NCBI GenBank assembly: GCA_964426915.1
Contig: CAYRTD010000069.1
Span: forward strand, 1 to 20,610
Source of the DNA: CAYRTD01 sp964426915
GTDB taxonomy: Bacteria > Bacteroidota > Bacteroidia > Bacteroidales > GCA-2748055
Direction: 5' to 3'
Length of the DNA stretch: 20,610 bases
The notes under the pieces are model-generated. The model had not been told where the DNA came from and did not search any database. It saw nothing but the letters and a program-made list of their open reading frames with translations. Both the position numbers and the translations under genes were made by a program. Shown in pieces: positions 14,601 through 20,610 of this stretch; position 1 is the stretch's first letter, and the number at the start of each line of letters is the position of its first letter.

Positions 14601-15527
14601 ATGAGTGACAAAAAAACAAACCTTATTTGCATTCTGGGGCACACAGCAGCCGGAAAAACAGCATTTGCCGCCCATCTGGCCAGTCATTTGAATGGTGAAA
14701 TTATTTCAGCCGACTCCAGACAAGTTTACAGGCACATGAATATAGGAACGGGAAAAGATCTGGAAGATTATATTGTTGAAGGGGAAACTGTACCCTATCA
14801 TCTGATTAATATTGTAAATCCGGGTAATGAATACAACGTCTATGAGTACCAAAAAGATTTTTTGAAAGTTTTTTCTGATATTCAGAAAAGAGAGAAAATG
14901 CCATTACTGTGTGGTGGCACAGGTATGTATATTGAAGCTGTCCTTAAAGCCTATAAACTAATAGATGTTCCGCCAAATCCCTCCCTGAAAGAAGAGTTAA
15001 ATTCCTGGTCACATAATAAGCTCATTGAAAAACTGAGATCCTATAAAATACCGCACAATACTACTGATACAGAAAGCAAGAAGCGACTTATCAGAGCCAT
15101 AGAAATTGAGGAATACTATGCCCTTAACCCTGAATTAGACAAAGATTATCCGGAACTGCAGCCTATTATTCTCGGGATTAAATACGACCGGGAAAGCCGC
15201 AGAAAAAGGATTACGGAGCGACTCCGCAACAGATTAAAAGAAGGAATGATTGAGGAAACCGAATTTCTTCTTGAATCAGGCGTTAAGGAAGAAAAATTGG
15301 TTTACTATGGGCTGGAATATAAATACCTTACCTGGTATATCAGGGGAGAACTATCTTACGAGGAAATGTTCCGGCAATTGAATACGGCAATCCATCAGTT
15401 TGCCAAAAGACAAATGACCTGGTTCAGGGGTATGGAAAGAAGGGGTTTTACGATTCACTGGCTTGACGGAAATATGCCTTTGGATAAAAAGCTGAAGCAA
15501 AGTAAGAGTCTGATTGGATTAATTTAA
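14601..15527 (+). CDS. miaA: tRNA dimethylallyltransferase (MiaA family, GTGKD variant)
   Basis: A 308-residue MiaA-family enzyme that transfers a dimethylallyl group from DMAPP to N6 of A37 in tRNAs reading codons starting with U. Walker A is GHTAAGKT at 13-20, with His in place of the usual Pro of GPTASGKT. DSRQVY at 38-43 supplies the catalytic Asp and target contacts. GGTGMYIEAVLK near 107 and the C-terminal FAKRQMTWFRG segment are family-typical. After DSRQVY this protein reads GTGKDLEDYIVEG instead of GTAKP..., a variant I associate with a second MiaA-like paralogue of Bacteroidetes. If the genome has another canonical miaA, this is the paralogue. It has its own promoter and converges with the small membrane protein gene. 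Confidence 0.93.
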   Translation: MSDKKTNLICILGHTAAGKTAFAAHLASHLNGEIISADSRQVYRHMNIGTGKDLEDYIVEGETVPYHLINIVNPGNEYNVYEYQKDFLKVFSDIQKREKMPLLCGGTGMYIEAVLKAYKLIDVPPNPSLKEELNSWSHNKLIEKLRSYKIPHNTTDTESKKRLIRAIEIEEYYALNPELDKDYPELQPIILGIKYDRESRRKRITERLRNRLKEGMIEETEFLLESGVKEEKLVYYGLEYKYLTWYIRGELSYEEMFRQLNTAIHQFAKRQMTWFRGMERRGFTIHWLDGNMPLDKKLKQSKSLIGLI

Positions 15528-15562
15528 CCACACTCTTTCTTATCCTTCCTGATCTTCCCGTT

Positions 15563-15979
15563 TCAAAATTGAAAAGGAAAACACCGGATCACAAAAAGCA
15601 ACGCAAGAACAATAAAAACATTCACCACCGTAAAAAACACATTATACTGCTGCCGAAGTTTTTTCACCTTTCTCCGTAACATGATAGCGAGATTTGGGAT
15701 GAAAAAAGAAATCACAATTATGGCATAACACAGCTTCATAACTAAGTCATTGGCCAAAAATTCATCCTCTTCCGGCATTTCTGAAAAAAACAGGATCAAA
15801 TAAATAAGCATGATAAAGACCATGAGATAAAGCAAATAACTAAGCTTAAGAGACATCGTGCTTGCCATCCGTGTCCGGTGAACCCGAAAGGGCTTGAGAA
15901 GGATGAATGTAACAATTATGAGAAAAATAAATGTGGCAATAAAGACAAAGTGTAGGAAAAAATTTAAAAAACCACTCAT
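15563..15979 (-). CDS. Hypothetical four-helix membrane protein
   Basis: A 138-residue protein not recognised. Four hydrophobic helices can be seen (about 8-28, 47-65, 83-99, 113-132), with a basic loop after the first (KPFRVHRTRMAS), an acidic loop after the second (EMPEEDEF) and a strongly basic loop between 3 and 4 (RRKVKKLRQQ). By the positive-inside rule the loops at about 30-40 and 101-110 face the cytoplasm. It follows the S9 peptidase gene by 24 bp in the same orientation, so the two are probably co-transcribed, though no functional link is evident. Confidence 0.7.
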   Translation of the reverse strand: MSGFLNFFLHFVFIATFIFLIIVTFILLKPFRVHRTRMASTMSLKLSYLLYLMVFIMLIYLILFFSEMPEEDEFLANDLVMKLCYAIIVISFFIPNLAIMLRRKVKKLRQQYNVFFTVVNVFIVLALLFVIRCFPFQF

Positions 15980-16003
15980 AGATACCTGATTTTTTATTAA
16001 ATA

Positions 16004-18115
16004 TTATTTCAGATGCTCATCAAGCCAGCCAAAAAATTCCCGGTGCCAGAGGATACTGTTTTGCGGTTGTAGTACAAAATGAGTTTCATCAGGGAAAACC
16101 AGCAATTTACTCGGAACTCCATTAAGCTGAGCGGCATTAAATGCCTGCAGGCTTTGAGTATATGGTATACGGAAATCGTATTCGCCTGTGATGATAAGTA
16201 TGGGAGTATTCCACTCTTCTACAAAAAGGTGGGGGGAAAACTGATAGCTGCGGGGACGTGGTTTCTCCCAATAGGCGCCACCCAGATCATGATTTACAAA
16301 AAACATTTCCTCAGTTGAGGCATACATGCTTTCAAAGTTAAATATTCCGCAATGGGAAATGAAAGCAGAAAAGCGGTCCTGGTGATGACCAGCAAGATAA
16401 AAAACAGAAAAACCACCATAACTTGCGCCTACTGCACCCAATCTCTCTTCATCAACAAATTCCTCTTTTTTTATAGCATCAATTGCGCTCAGGTAATCTT
16501 TAATATTCTGACCTCCATAATCTCCGGAGATCTGCTCATTCCACTCAGTTCCAAAAGTGGGGAGTCCTCTGCGGTTCGGAGCTACAATAATATAATCATT
16601 AGCAGCCATTAATTGAAAATTCCAGCGGTAGGAGAAGAACTGGCTTACCGCACTTTGTGGACCTCCCTGACAATAAAGAAGTGCAGGATATTTCTTCCCG
16701 GGATCGAATCCCGGTGGATAAATAACCCAGACTTTCATCTGTTTGTTATCGGTGGTAGTAACCCAGCGGGATTCGACTTTGCCCATCTCAATATTATCGT
16801 AAATATTTTTATTTATATAACTGAGCTGTGTTTCATTGCCACCGGGAAGATCAACCCGGAAGATCTCCGTGGCCATGGACATTGACATTTTTTCACCCGT
16901 AATAAAACCATCTCCAAGTTCAAAACTGGTATAGTTATGATCGCCATCAGTAATTTGATCAACTTCCCGGCTTTCAATATCAATTGAGAATAATTGATAA
17001 CTTGCTTCAATACCACTGATAAAATAAATTTTGCTGTCATCATCGCTCCATACCAGGTATTCAGCATTCTGATCAAAATCCCGGGTCAGATAAATCTTTT
17101 CTTCAGTTTGGAAATCCATGATAAACAACCTGTCTTTATCGGCCTCATAACCCGGAGTTTCCATGCTTTGCCAGGCTATCATATTTCCATTATTTGAAAA
17201 AGAGGGATACTTATCGTATCCCGGCATTCCCTTAGTTAAGTTCCGTGTTGTTTCTTTTTGAATATCATACAGATAGATGTCGGAATTTGTGCTTACTGCA
17301 TAATCCCTGCCCTTCATTTTCTTACAGGTATAGGCAATGTATTTTCCATCCGGGCTCCAGCTTATTTCAGACTGGTCGAAATAAGGGGAAAGTGGAGCAT
17401 CCCACTCTTCACCCTCCATAATATCCCTTCCCCCAAAAATACTATCTTCACTGAGATTGGCTATAAAAATATGACTGAATTTATAATCGTGCCAGGCATT
17501 CCAGTGACGATACATCAAATCGTCGATAATCCGGACATTAGCAAGAGGAAGATCTTTATATATTTCTCCGGGAGTTTTATCAAGTTTCACCTCCTTTGTA
17601 TAAAGAATCATTTTTCCGTCCGGCGAATATTCAAAACCCGTTATTCCTCCTTCGATTTTGGATATCTGCCTGGCTGTTTCTCCATCGGGTGTAATTTCCC
17701 ATAGCTGAGGTTCGCCATCCGAAGAGGTAATATAACCCACGGCCGAGCCATCGGGTTTCCATCTGGGATTGTAGCAGGAGGAACCGCTATCTGTAATTTT
17801 CACAGCCTCACCCCCTGAAACAGGCAAAGAGTAAATATCGCTAACCGACTCATTGGTTTTGTAATCAAACCTTGTGACATTAAAGATAAGAGTCTCACCA
17901 TCAGGAGATAGCTGATGATCTGATAGCCTTCCGAATTTCCATAATATTTCAGGTGTAAGAACAGAATTTTCGATTTCCTCTGAGGTAAGCTCAGTAGAAA
18001 AATCCGGAGTTTTTTCGGTTTCCTTTTCACTATTGTTACATGCACTTAAATAGATGGTAAGAAAGATGGATAGTAGCAAAGAAATTTTTCTCATTAGTAT
18101 GGATTTGTATTTCAT
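16004..18115 (-). CDS. S9-family (prolyl oligopeptidase-type) peptidase, lipoprotein
   Basis: A 703-residue protein. The N-terminus carries a type II signal peptide with lipobox LSAC (Cys26). Met8 (base 18094) makes a more typical signal start than Met1, so the start is uncertain by seven codons. Residues about 45-440 form a beta-propeller with repeated 'WSPDGK' blades (PDGETLIF, PDGSAVGY, SPDGKMILY, SPDGKYIAY). The catalytic alpha/beta-hydrolase domain (about 455-703) has the nucleophile S565 in GASYGG, D647 in GEYDFRIP and H679 in DETHF. Members are dipeptidyl or acylaminoacyl peptidases that cut short peptides admitted through the propeller; exact specificity cannot be read here. Likely periplasmic or outer-membrane anchored, serving peptide uptake. 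A dispersed repeat begins only 11 bp upstream of the annotated start. Confidence 0.93.
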   Translation of the reverse strand: MKYKSILMRKISLLLSIFLTIYLSACNNSEKETEKTPDFSTELTSEEIENSVLTPEILWKFGRLSDHQLSPDGETLIFNVTRFDYKTNESVSDIYSLPVSGGEAVKITDSGSSCYNPRWKPDGSAVGYITSSDGEPQLWEITPDGETARQISKIEGGITGFEYSPDGKMILYTKEVKLDKTPGEIYKDLPLANVRIIDDLMYRHWNAWHDYKFSHIFIANLSEDSIFGGRDIMEGEEWDAPLSPYFDQSEISWSPDGKYIAYTCKKMKGRDYAVSTNSDIYLYDIQKETTRNLTKGMPGYDKYPSFSNNGNMIAWQSMETPGYEADKDRLFIMDFQTEEKIYLTRDFDQNAEYLVWSDDDSKIYFISGIEASYQLFSIDIESREVDQITDGDHNYTSFELGDGFITGEKMSMSMATEIFRVDLPGGNETQLSYINKNIYDNIEMGKVESRWVTTTDNKQMKVWVIYPPGFDPGKKYPALLYCQGGPQSAVSQFFSYRWNFQLMAANDYIIVAPNRRGLPTFGTEWNEQISGDYGGQNIKDYLSAIDAIKKEEFVDEERLGAVGASYGGFSVFYLAGHHQDRFSAFISHCGIFNFESMYASTEEMFFVNHDLGGAYWEKPRPRSYQFSPHLFVEEWNTPILIITGEYDFRIPYTQSLQAFNAAQLNGVPSKLLVFPDETHFVLQPQNSILWHREFFGWLDEHLK

Positions 18116-18125
18116 ATACTCAATT

Positions 18126-18357
18126 TAGTCTGTCCATAATGTCAGTGAGACTATGATTTTGGTTTTCAAAATCATTTAGTCGAACTGATCCCAAGCAATA
18201 GCCGAGGGATCTCATGGATTTAAGCGGTATTCGTGACCGCGCTCGCATGAAGCTTTCCGGGAGCGCTGAAGCTACTCTACGCTCGCGGAAAGCTTCAGCG
18301 ACAGCGTGCGGTTGCGAAGCTCGTTATCACTCGATATCTGCGTTATGCTCGCCGGAA
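18126..18357 (+). repeat. Dispersed intergenic repeat, copy E (GC-richer, complex)
   Basis: Head TAGTCTGTCCATAATGTC (18126-18143), then the dyad ATGATTTTG-gtttt-CAAAATCAT (18153-18175). Bases 18127-18192 are identical, in inverse orientation, to 20435-20500 (66 of 66). ATAGCCGAGGGAT (18198-18210) also matches 20402-20414 in inverse. A long GC-rich hairpin and a tail CTCGTTATCACTCGATATCTGCG follow. No inverted head closes the right side, so the element may be truncated or rearranged; the right boundary is approximate. Confidence 0.75.
18249..18300. repeat. Long hairpin with a competing alternative stem inside copy E
   Basis: GAAGCTTTCCGGGAGCG (18249-18265) pairs with CGCTCGCGGAAAGCTTC (18280-18296) with one mismatch in 17. 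CGCTGAAGCT (18264-18273) can instead pair perfectly with AGCTTCAGCG (18291-18300). The two foldings are mutually exclusive. Confidence 0.6.
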
Positions 18358-18560
18358 AAAGAACTCTTAAAAAAGTTAAACCTTTCAGGTATAAACTAAG
18401 AACATTATTTATAAATATAAATATCACAAAGGATTGGCTTTTACCAATTTACCAAGTGATGCTATCATAAAATTATCTTTCTTGCTCTAAGCCCTCTTCT
18501 GGAGAAAATACTCTCCGATCCTTTATCTCATAAAAAACTTTCGCTGCAACCAAAAATCCT
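18358..18560. other. Gene-free stretch downstream of recA
   Basis: AT-rich, no convincing ORF. It contains a small dyad TTGG-ctttta-CCAA near 18435 and a 5-bp stem GGAGA/TCTCC at 18501-18516, about 45 nt past the recA stop on the minus strand. The latter could help end the recA transcript but has no T-tract. Nothing else is seen. Confidence 0.4.
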
Positions 18561-19592
18561 TTATTGAGGCAGGGCTTTCAGTTTATCTCTGACTTTTACT
18601 TCCAGTTCATCTGCAAGCTCCGGATTATCAAGCAAGAGTGATTTAACAGCATCTCTGCCCTGCCCGAGCTTTGTGTCGCCATAACTAAACCAGCTTCCGC
18701 TTTTCTTTATGATTTCATGATCCACACCCATATCAATAAGCTCACCTACTTTGGAGATTCCCTCACCATACATTATATCGAATTCTGCTTTCCTAAAGGG
18801 TGGAGCAAGTTTATTCTTAACGATTTTTACCCTGGCACGGTTTCCCTGTATATCCTCACCATCTTTCAGCTGACCAATGCGACGTATATCAACCCTTACT
18901 GAAGCATAAAATTTTAGTGCATTACCGCCCGTTGTCGTTTCCGGATTACCGAACATTACTCCGATTTTTTCCCTCAGCTGATTTATAAAAATACAGGTTG
19001 TATTTGTCCTGTTTATATTCGCAGTGAGTTTTCGTAAAGCCTGGGACATAAGCCTGGCCTGCAACCCCATTTTGGAATCACCCATTTCTCCCTCAATTTC
19101 TGCTTTAGGGGTAAGTGCGGCAACAGAATCGATTACAATAATATCAATAGCTCCGGAACGAATCAGGTGATCGGCAATTTCAAGGGCTTGTTCACCATTA
19201 TCCGGTTGAGAAATGAGAAGATTTTCAATATCAACCCCGAGTTTGGCAGCATAAAAACGGTCAAATGCGTGTTCCGCATCAATAAAGGCAGCAAGACCTC
19301 CAGCTTTCTGCGCTTCCGCTATTGCATGAATGGCAAGTGTTGTCTTTCCTGAAGATTCCGGTCCGAAAATTTCGATAACCCTTCCCCGTGGAAATCCTCC
19401 CACCCCAAGAGCAATATCAAGACCTATAGATCCCGATGAAATAGCAGGCACATCCTCTATAACTTTGTCCCCCATTCTCATGATAGCACCTTTACCGTAA
19501 CCTTTTTCAATTTTATCCATGGTTAGCTGCAGGGCCTTCATTTTTTCTTTATTAACAGTGTTGTTGGCAGTCTCTTTCTTTTCCTTTGTCAT
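18561..19592 (-). CDS. recA: Recombinase RecA
   Basis: A 343-residue RecA, normal length. It forms ATP-dependent filaments on single-stranded DNA for homologous pairing, and stimulates LexA-type autocleavage where such a regulator exists. Seen: Walker A GPESSGKT at 77-84, the FIDAEHAFD segment, Walker B IIVIDSVAAL, loop L1 EGEMGDSKMGLQARLMSQALRK (split by family), loop L2 INQLREKIGVMFGNPETTTGG and the C-terminal DNA-binding part rich in KSGSWFSYGDTKLGQGRD. The N-terminal 20 residues are a lysine-rich extension. The gene starts 33 bp after the bcp stop in the same orientation, so bcp-recA co-transcription is likely. No LexA-like operator could be identified. Confidence 0.97.
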   Translation of the reverse strand: MTKEKKETANNTVNKEKMKALQLTMDKIEKGYGKGAIMRMGDKVIEDVPAISSGSIGLDIALGVGGFPRGRVIEIFGPESSGKTTLAIHAIAEAQKAGGLAAFIDAEHAFDRFYAAKLGVDIENLLISQPDNGEQALEIADHLIRSGAIDIIVIDSVAALTPKAEIEGEMGDSKMGLQARLMSQALRKLTANINRTNTTCIFINQLREKIGVMFGNPETTTGGNALKFYASVRVDIRRIGQLKDGEDIQGNRARVKIVKNKLAPPFRKAEFDIMYGEGISKVGELIDMGVDHEIIKKSGSWFSYGDTKLGQGRDAVKSLLLDNPELADELEVKVRDKLKALPQ

Positions 19593-19625
19593 GTCGTATA
19601 AAATGTTTGTTACCTATTAATATAA

Positions 19626-20081
19626 TCAGGCTTCAAATATCTGCCTGCTGTGACCCCCTGTTTTGACGTCCTTAATGATTTCTTCCACGAATCCGTCTTC
19701 TGATATGATGAATGTCATTCTAATTATACCCTGATATTTTTTTCCAAACCTGGATTTTTCCCCCCAGGCACCGTAAGCCTTTATAATTTCCTTATCAGGA
19801 TCGGAGATCAATGGGAAAGGTAGTTCATATTTCTGTCGGAATTTCTGATGTGATTTTTCAGAATCGGCACTGACTCCTACAACTGCATAATCCTTATCCA
19901 TAAAATCCTGATAATTATCACGAAGATTACAGGCTTCTGCCGAACATCCGGGGGTATCGTCTTTGGGATAAAAATACAGTACCAGTTTTTTATTCTTGAA
20001 CTGTTCCAGGCTTATAAGGTTTCCATCCTGGTCTTTTCCTCTAAAATCGGGTGCTTTATCACCTTTCTCAATTGTTTTCAT
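19626..20081 (-). CDS. bcp: Thiol peroxidase, Bcp/PrxQ-type peroxiredoxin
   Basis: A 151-residue peroxiredoxin that reduces H2O2 and alkyl hydroperoxides using thioredoxin. Peroxidatic Cys46 and resolving Cys51 lie in DDTPGCSAEACNLRD, the two-cysteine spacing of the alpha-2 BCP subgroup. GDKAPDF near the N-terminus and GIIRMTFIISEDG near the C-terminus are typical. An in-frame ATG 75 bp further upstream (20156) would add 25 residues (MLKNIEVTNHLNEV...) with no family counterpart, so Met at 20081 is preferred; the upstream region is better read as promoter. It precedes recA by 33 bp. Upstream, 20082-20266 is AT-rich and holds no gene; repeats follow. Confidence 0.94.
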   Translation of the reverse strand: MKTIEKGDKAPDFRGKDQDGNLISLEQFKNKKLVLYFYPKDDTPGCSAEACNLRDNYQDFMDKDYAVVGVSADSEKSHQKFRQKYELPFPLISDPDKEIIKAYGAWGEKSRFGKKYQGIIRMTFIISEDGFVEEIIKDVKTGGHSRQIFEA

Positions 20082-20266
20082 GTTTTTATTATTAATGTGT
20101 AAAAGTACAAATTCAACTTCATTTAAATGGTTAGTAACTTCAATGTTTTTCAACAAAAAGTGAAGAATTTAATTGTTATTTTTGGCTAAAAATCATTAAA
20201 CCTGTTTTTTAATCAGTAAATGAATTGAACTGTTGGTCTATGCGGCACAAAAAACGGCGATTTAAA

Positions 20267-20503
20267 TAGTGTCCGTCAATATAGTCGGGTGTCTGTTCCA
20301 ATAGCTATCGGAACAGAATGTTCAAGATCAAGCCTGCCCCGTTCTTTTACGGGGGCGCGCAACCGCGTGTCCACGGTACTCCGGGAAATGCTGCTGATGA
20401 TATCCCTCGGCTATCTCCCGAAAGCTTTCGGGACGGGATCAGTTCGACTAAATGATTTTGAAAACCAAAATCATAGTCTCACTGACATTATGGACAGACT
20501 CTA
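20267..20503. repeat. MITE-like repeat with inverted heads at both ends (copies D and F)
   Basis: A 237-bp unit. The left end is the family head on the plus strand (TAGTGTCCGTCAATATAGTC, 20267-20286); the right end is the head on the minus strand (TAGAGTCTGTCCATAATGTC, 20503-20484). The ends thus form imperfect terminal inverted repeats. Inside are a near-palindrome GTTCCAATAGCTATCGGAAC (20295-20314), a hairpin CCCCGT-tctttt-ACGGGG (20337-20354), a perfect 18-bp palindrome TCCCGAAAGCTTTCGGGA (20416-20433) and the 9-bp dyad around AAAAC (20452-20474). The 71-codon ORF inside it is not thought to be a gene. No obvious target-site duplication was found at the edges. Confidence 0.72.
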
Positions 20504-20505
20504 AG

Positions 20506-20610
20506 TAGTGTCCGTCAATAGAGTCGAGAGTCTGTTTCAGAACCGAACCGCCAATTGGCGGTGAGCTCAGCGAAGCTAATGTTCGAGATCAAGGCGCGCA
20601 ACCGCGTGTC
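20506..20610 (+). repeat. Dispersed intergenic repeat, copy C, running off the right edge
   Basis: It starts 2 bp after the preceding element: head TAGTGTCCGTCAATAGAGTC (20506-20525), then the perfect 16-bp palindrome ACCGCCAATTGGCGGT (20547-20562), GAGCTCAGCGAAGCTAATG as in copy B, and the 18-mer GGCGCGCAACCGCGTGTC (20593-20610), which is identical to 20354-20371. The end is cut by the window. Confidence 0.75.

Noticed and set aside
9837..15527. Functional cytokinin-type pathway linking the LOG protein and MiaA
   Set aside because: The two genes are 4 kb apart with separate promoters and unrelated genes between them; co-occurrence in one window is not evidence of a pathway.
17258..17704. 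148-codon plus-strand open frame
   Set aside because: Antisense to the S9 peptidase propeller, which has clear homology features on the other strand.
18214..18399. 61-codon open frame in the recA-peptidase gap
   Set aside because: It runs through the long hairpin of copy E, has repeat-derived composition and no family features.
18127..20503. Composite transposon carrying bcp-recA
   Set aside because: No transposase is present, recA and bcp are core genes with normal composition, and the same repeat occurs at many other places in the window; independent repeat insertions explain it better.
20289..20504. 71-codon open frame inside the MITE-like repeat
   Set aside because: It lies wholly within palindromic repeat sequence, has no recognisable domain, and its frame is a by-product of the shared repeat modules.
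20267..20610. CRISPR-like array
   Set aside because: Repeated parts are not regularly spaced, are palindromic and mosaic, and no cas genes are near.

Overview
The window looks like a chromosomal segment of a Bacteroidota (Bacteroidetes) bacterium, probably of the Bacteroidales/Marinilabiliales type. The evidence is an AT-rich background, few Shine-Dalgarno sequences, -7 boxes of the TAnnTTTG type, an ECF sigma factor translationally coupled to a beta-barrel anti-sigma-like protein, and outer-membrane (OM) proteins with thrombospondin type-3 repeats. No phage, plasmid, CRISPR, rRNA or tRNA genes were seen. The placement below phylum is inference.

Layout: (1) 1-1900: 3' end of a SpoU/TrmH RNA methyltransferase gene, then lpdA (E3 dihydrolipoyl dehydrogenase), closed by a strong hairpin. 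(2) 1925-5369: a secreted or lipoprotein serpin gene on the minus strand, divergent from an ECF sigma gene that overlaps a 485-residue protein. That protein has an anti-sigma-like N-terminus, one inner-membrane helix, a ~145-residue periplasmic linker and an outer-membrane barrel, i.e. the Dma (dual membrane-spanning anti-sigma) architecture. (3) 5592-10547: MltD-like lytic transglycosylase, uvrA and a LOG-family nucleotide phosphoribohydrolase, all plus strand, separated by dispersed repeats. (4) 10647-13464: a two-gene operon encoding an envelope protein with a duplicated domain, an acidic linker and a SPOR-like C-terminus, followed by an OM barrel protein ending in TSP3 repeats and an EF-hand. 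(5) 13468-15527: smpB and a Yip1-like membrane protein gene (minus), divergent from miaA (plus) across a well-formed Bacteroidetes promoter. (6) 15563-18115: S9 prolyl-oligopeptidase-family lipoprotein gene followed by a small four-helix membrane protein gene. (7) 18116-20610: bcp-recA (minus) embedded in repeat-rich intergenic DNA that runs off the right edge.

How the genes work together: most are housekeeping functions (genome maintenance by UvrA and RecA, trans-translation by SmpB, tRNA modification by MiaA, peroxide detoxification by Bcp, central metabolism by Lpd). Two gene pairs are specialised envelope systems. The first is the sigma/trans-envelope anti-sigma pair, likely sensing OM state. 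The second is the SPOR-like/Ca-binding OMP pair, which may split between two proteins the peptidoglycan-tethering role that OmpA-type proteins carry in one chain.

The most unusual non-coding signal is a family of at least seven dispersed intergenic repeats. They share a ~20-bp head (consensus TAGwGTCyGTCmATAwwGTC) joined to different perfect or near-perfect palindromes. Copies differ by insertion or deletion of self-contained hairpin cassettes, and one pair of 66-bp identical inverted copies brackets bcp-recA. I could not run a search to tell whether this family is already catalogued.
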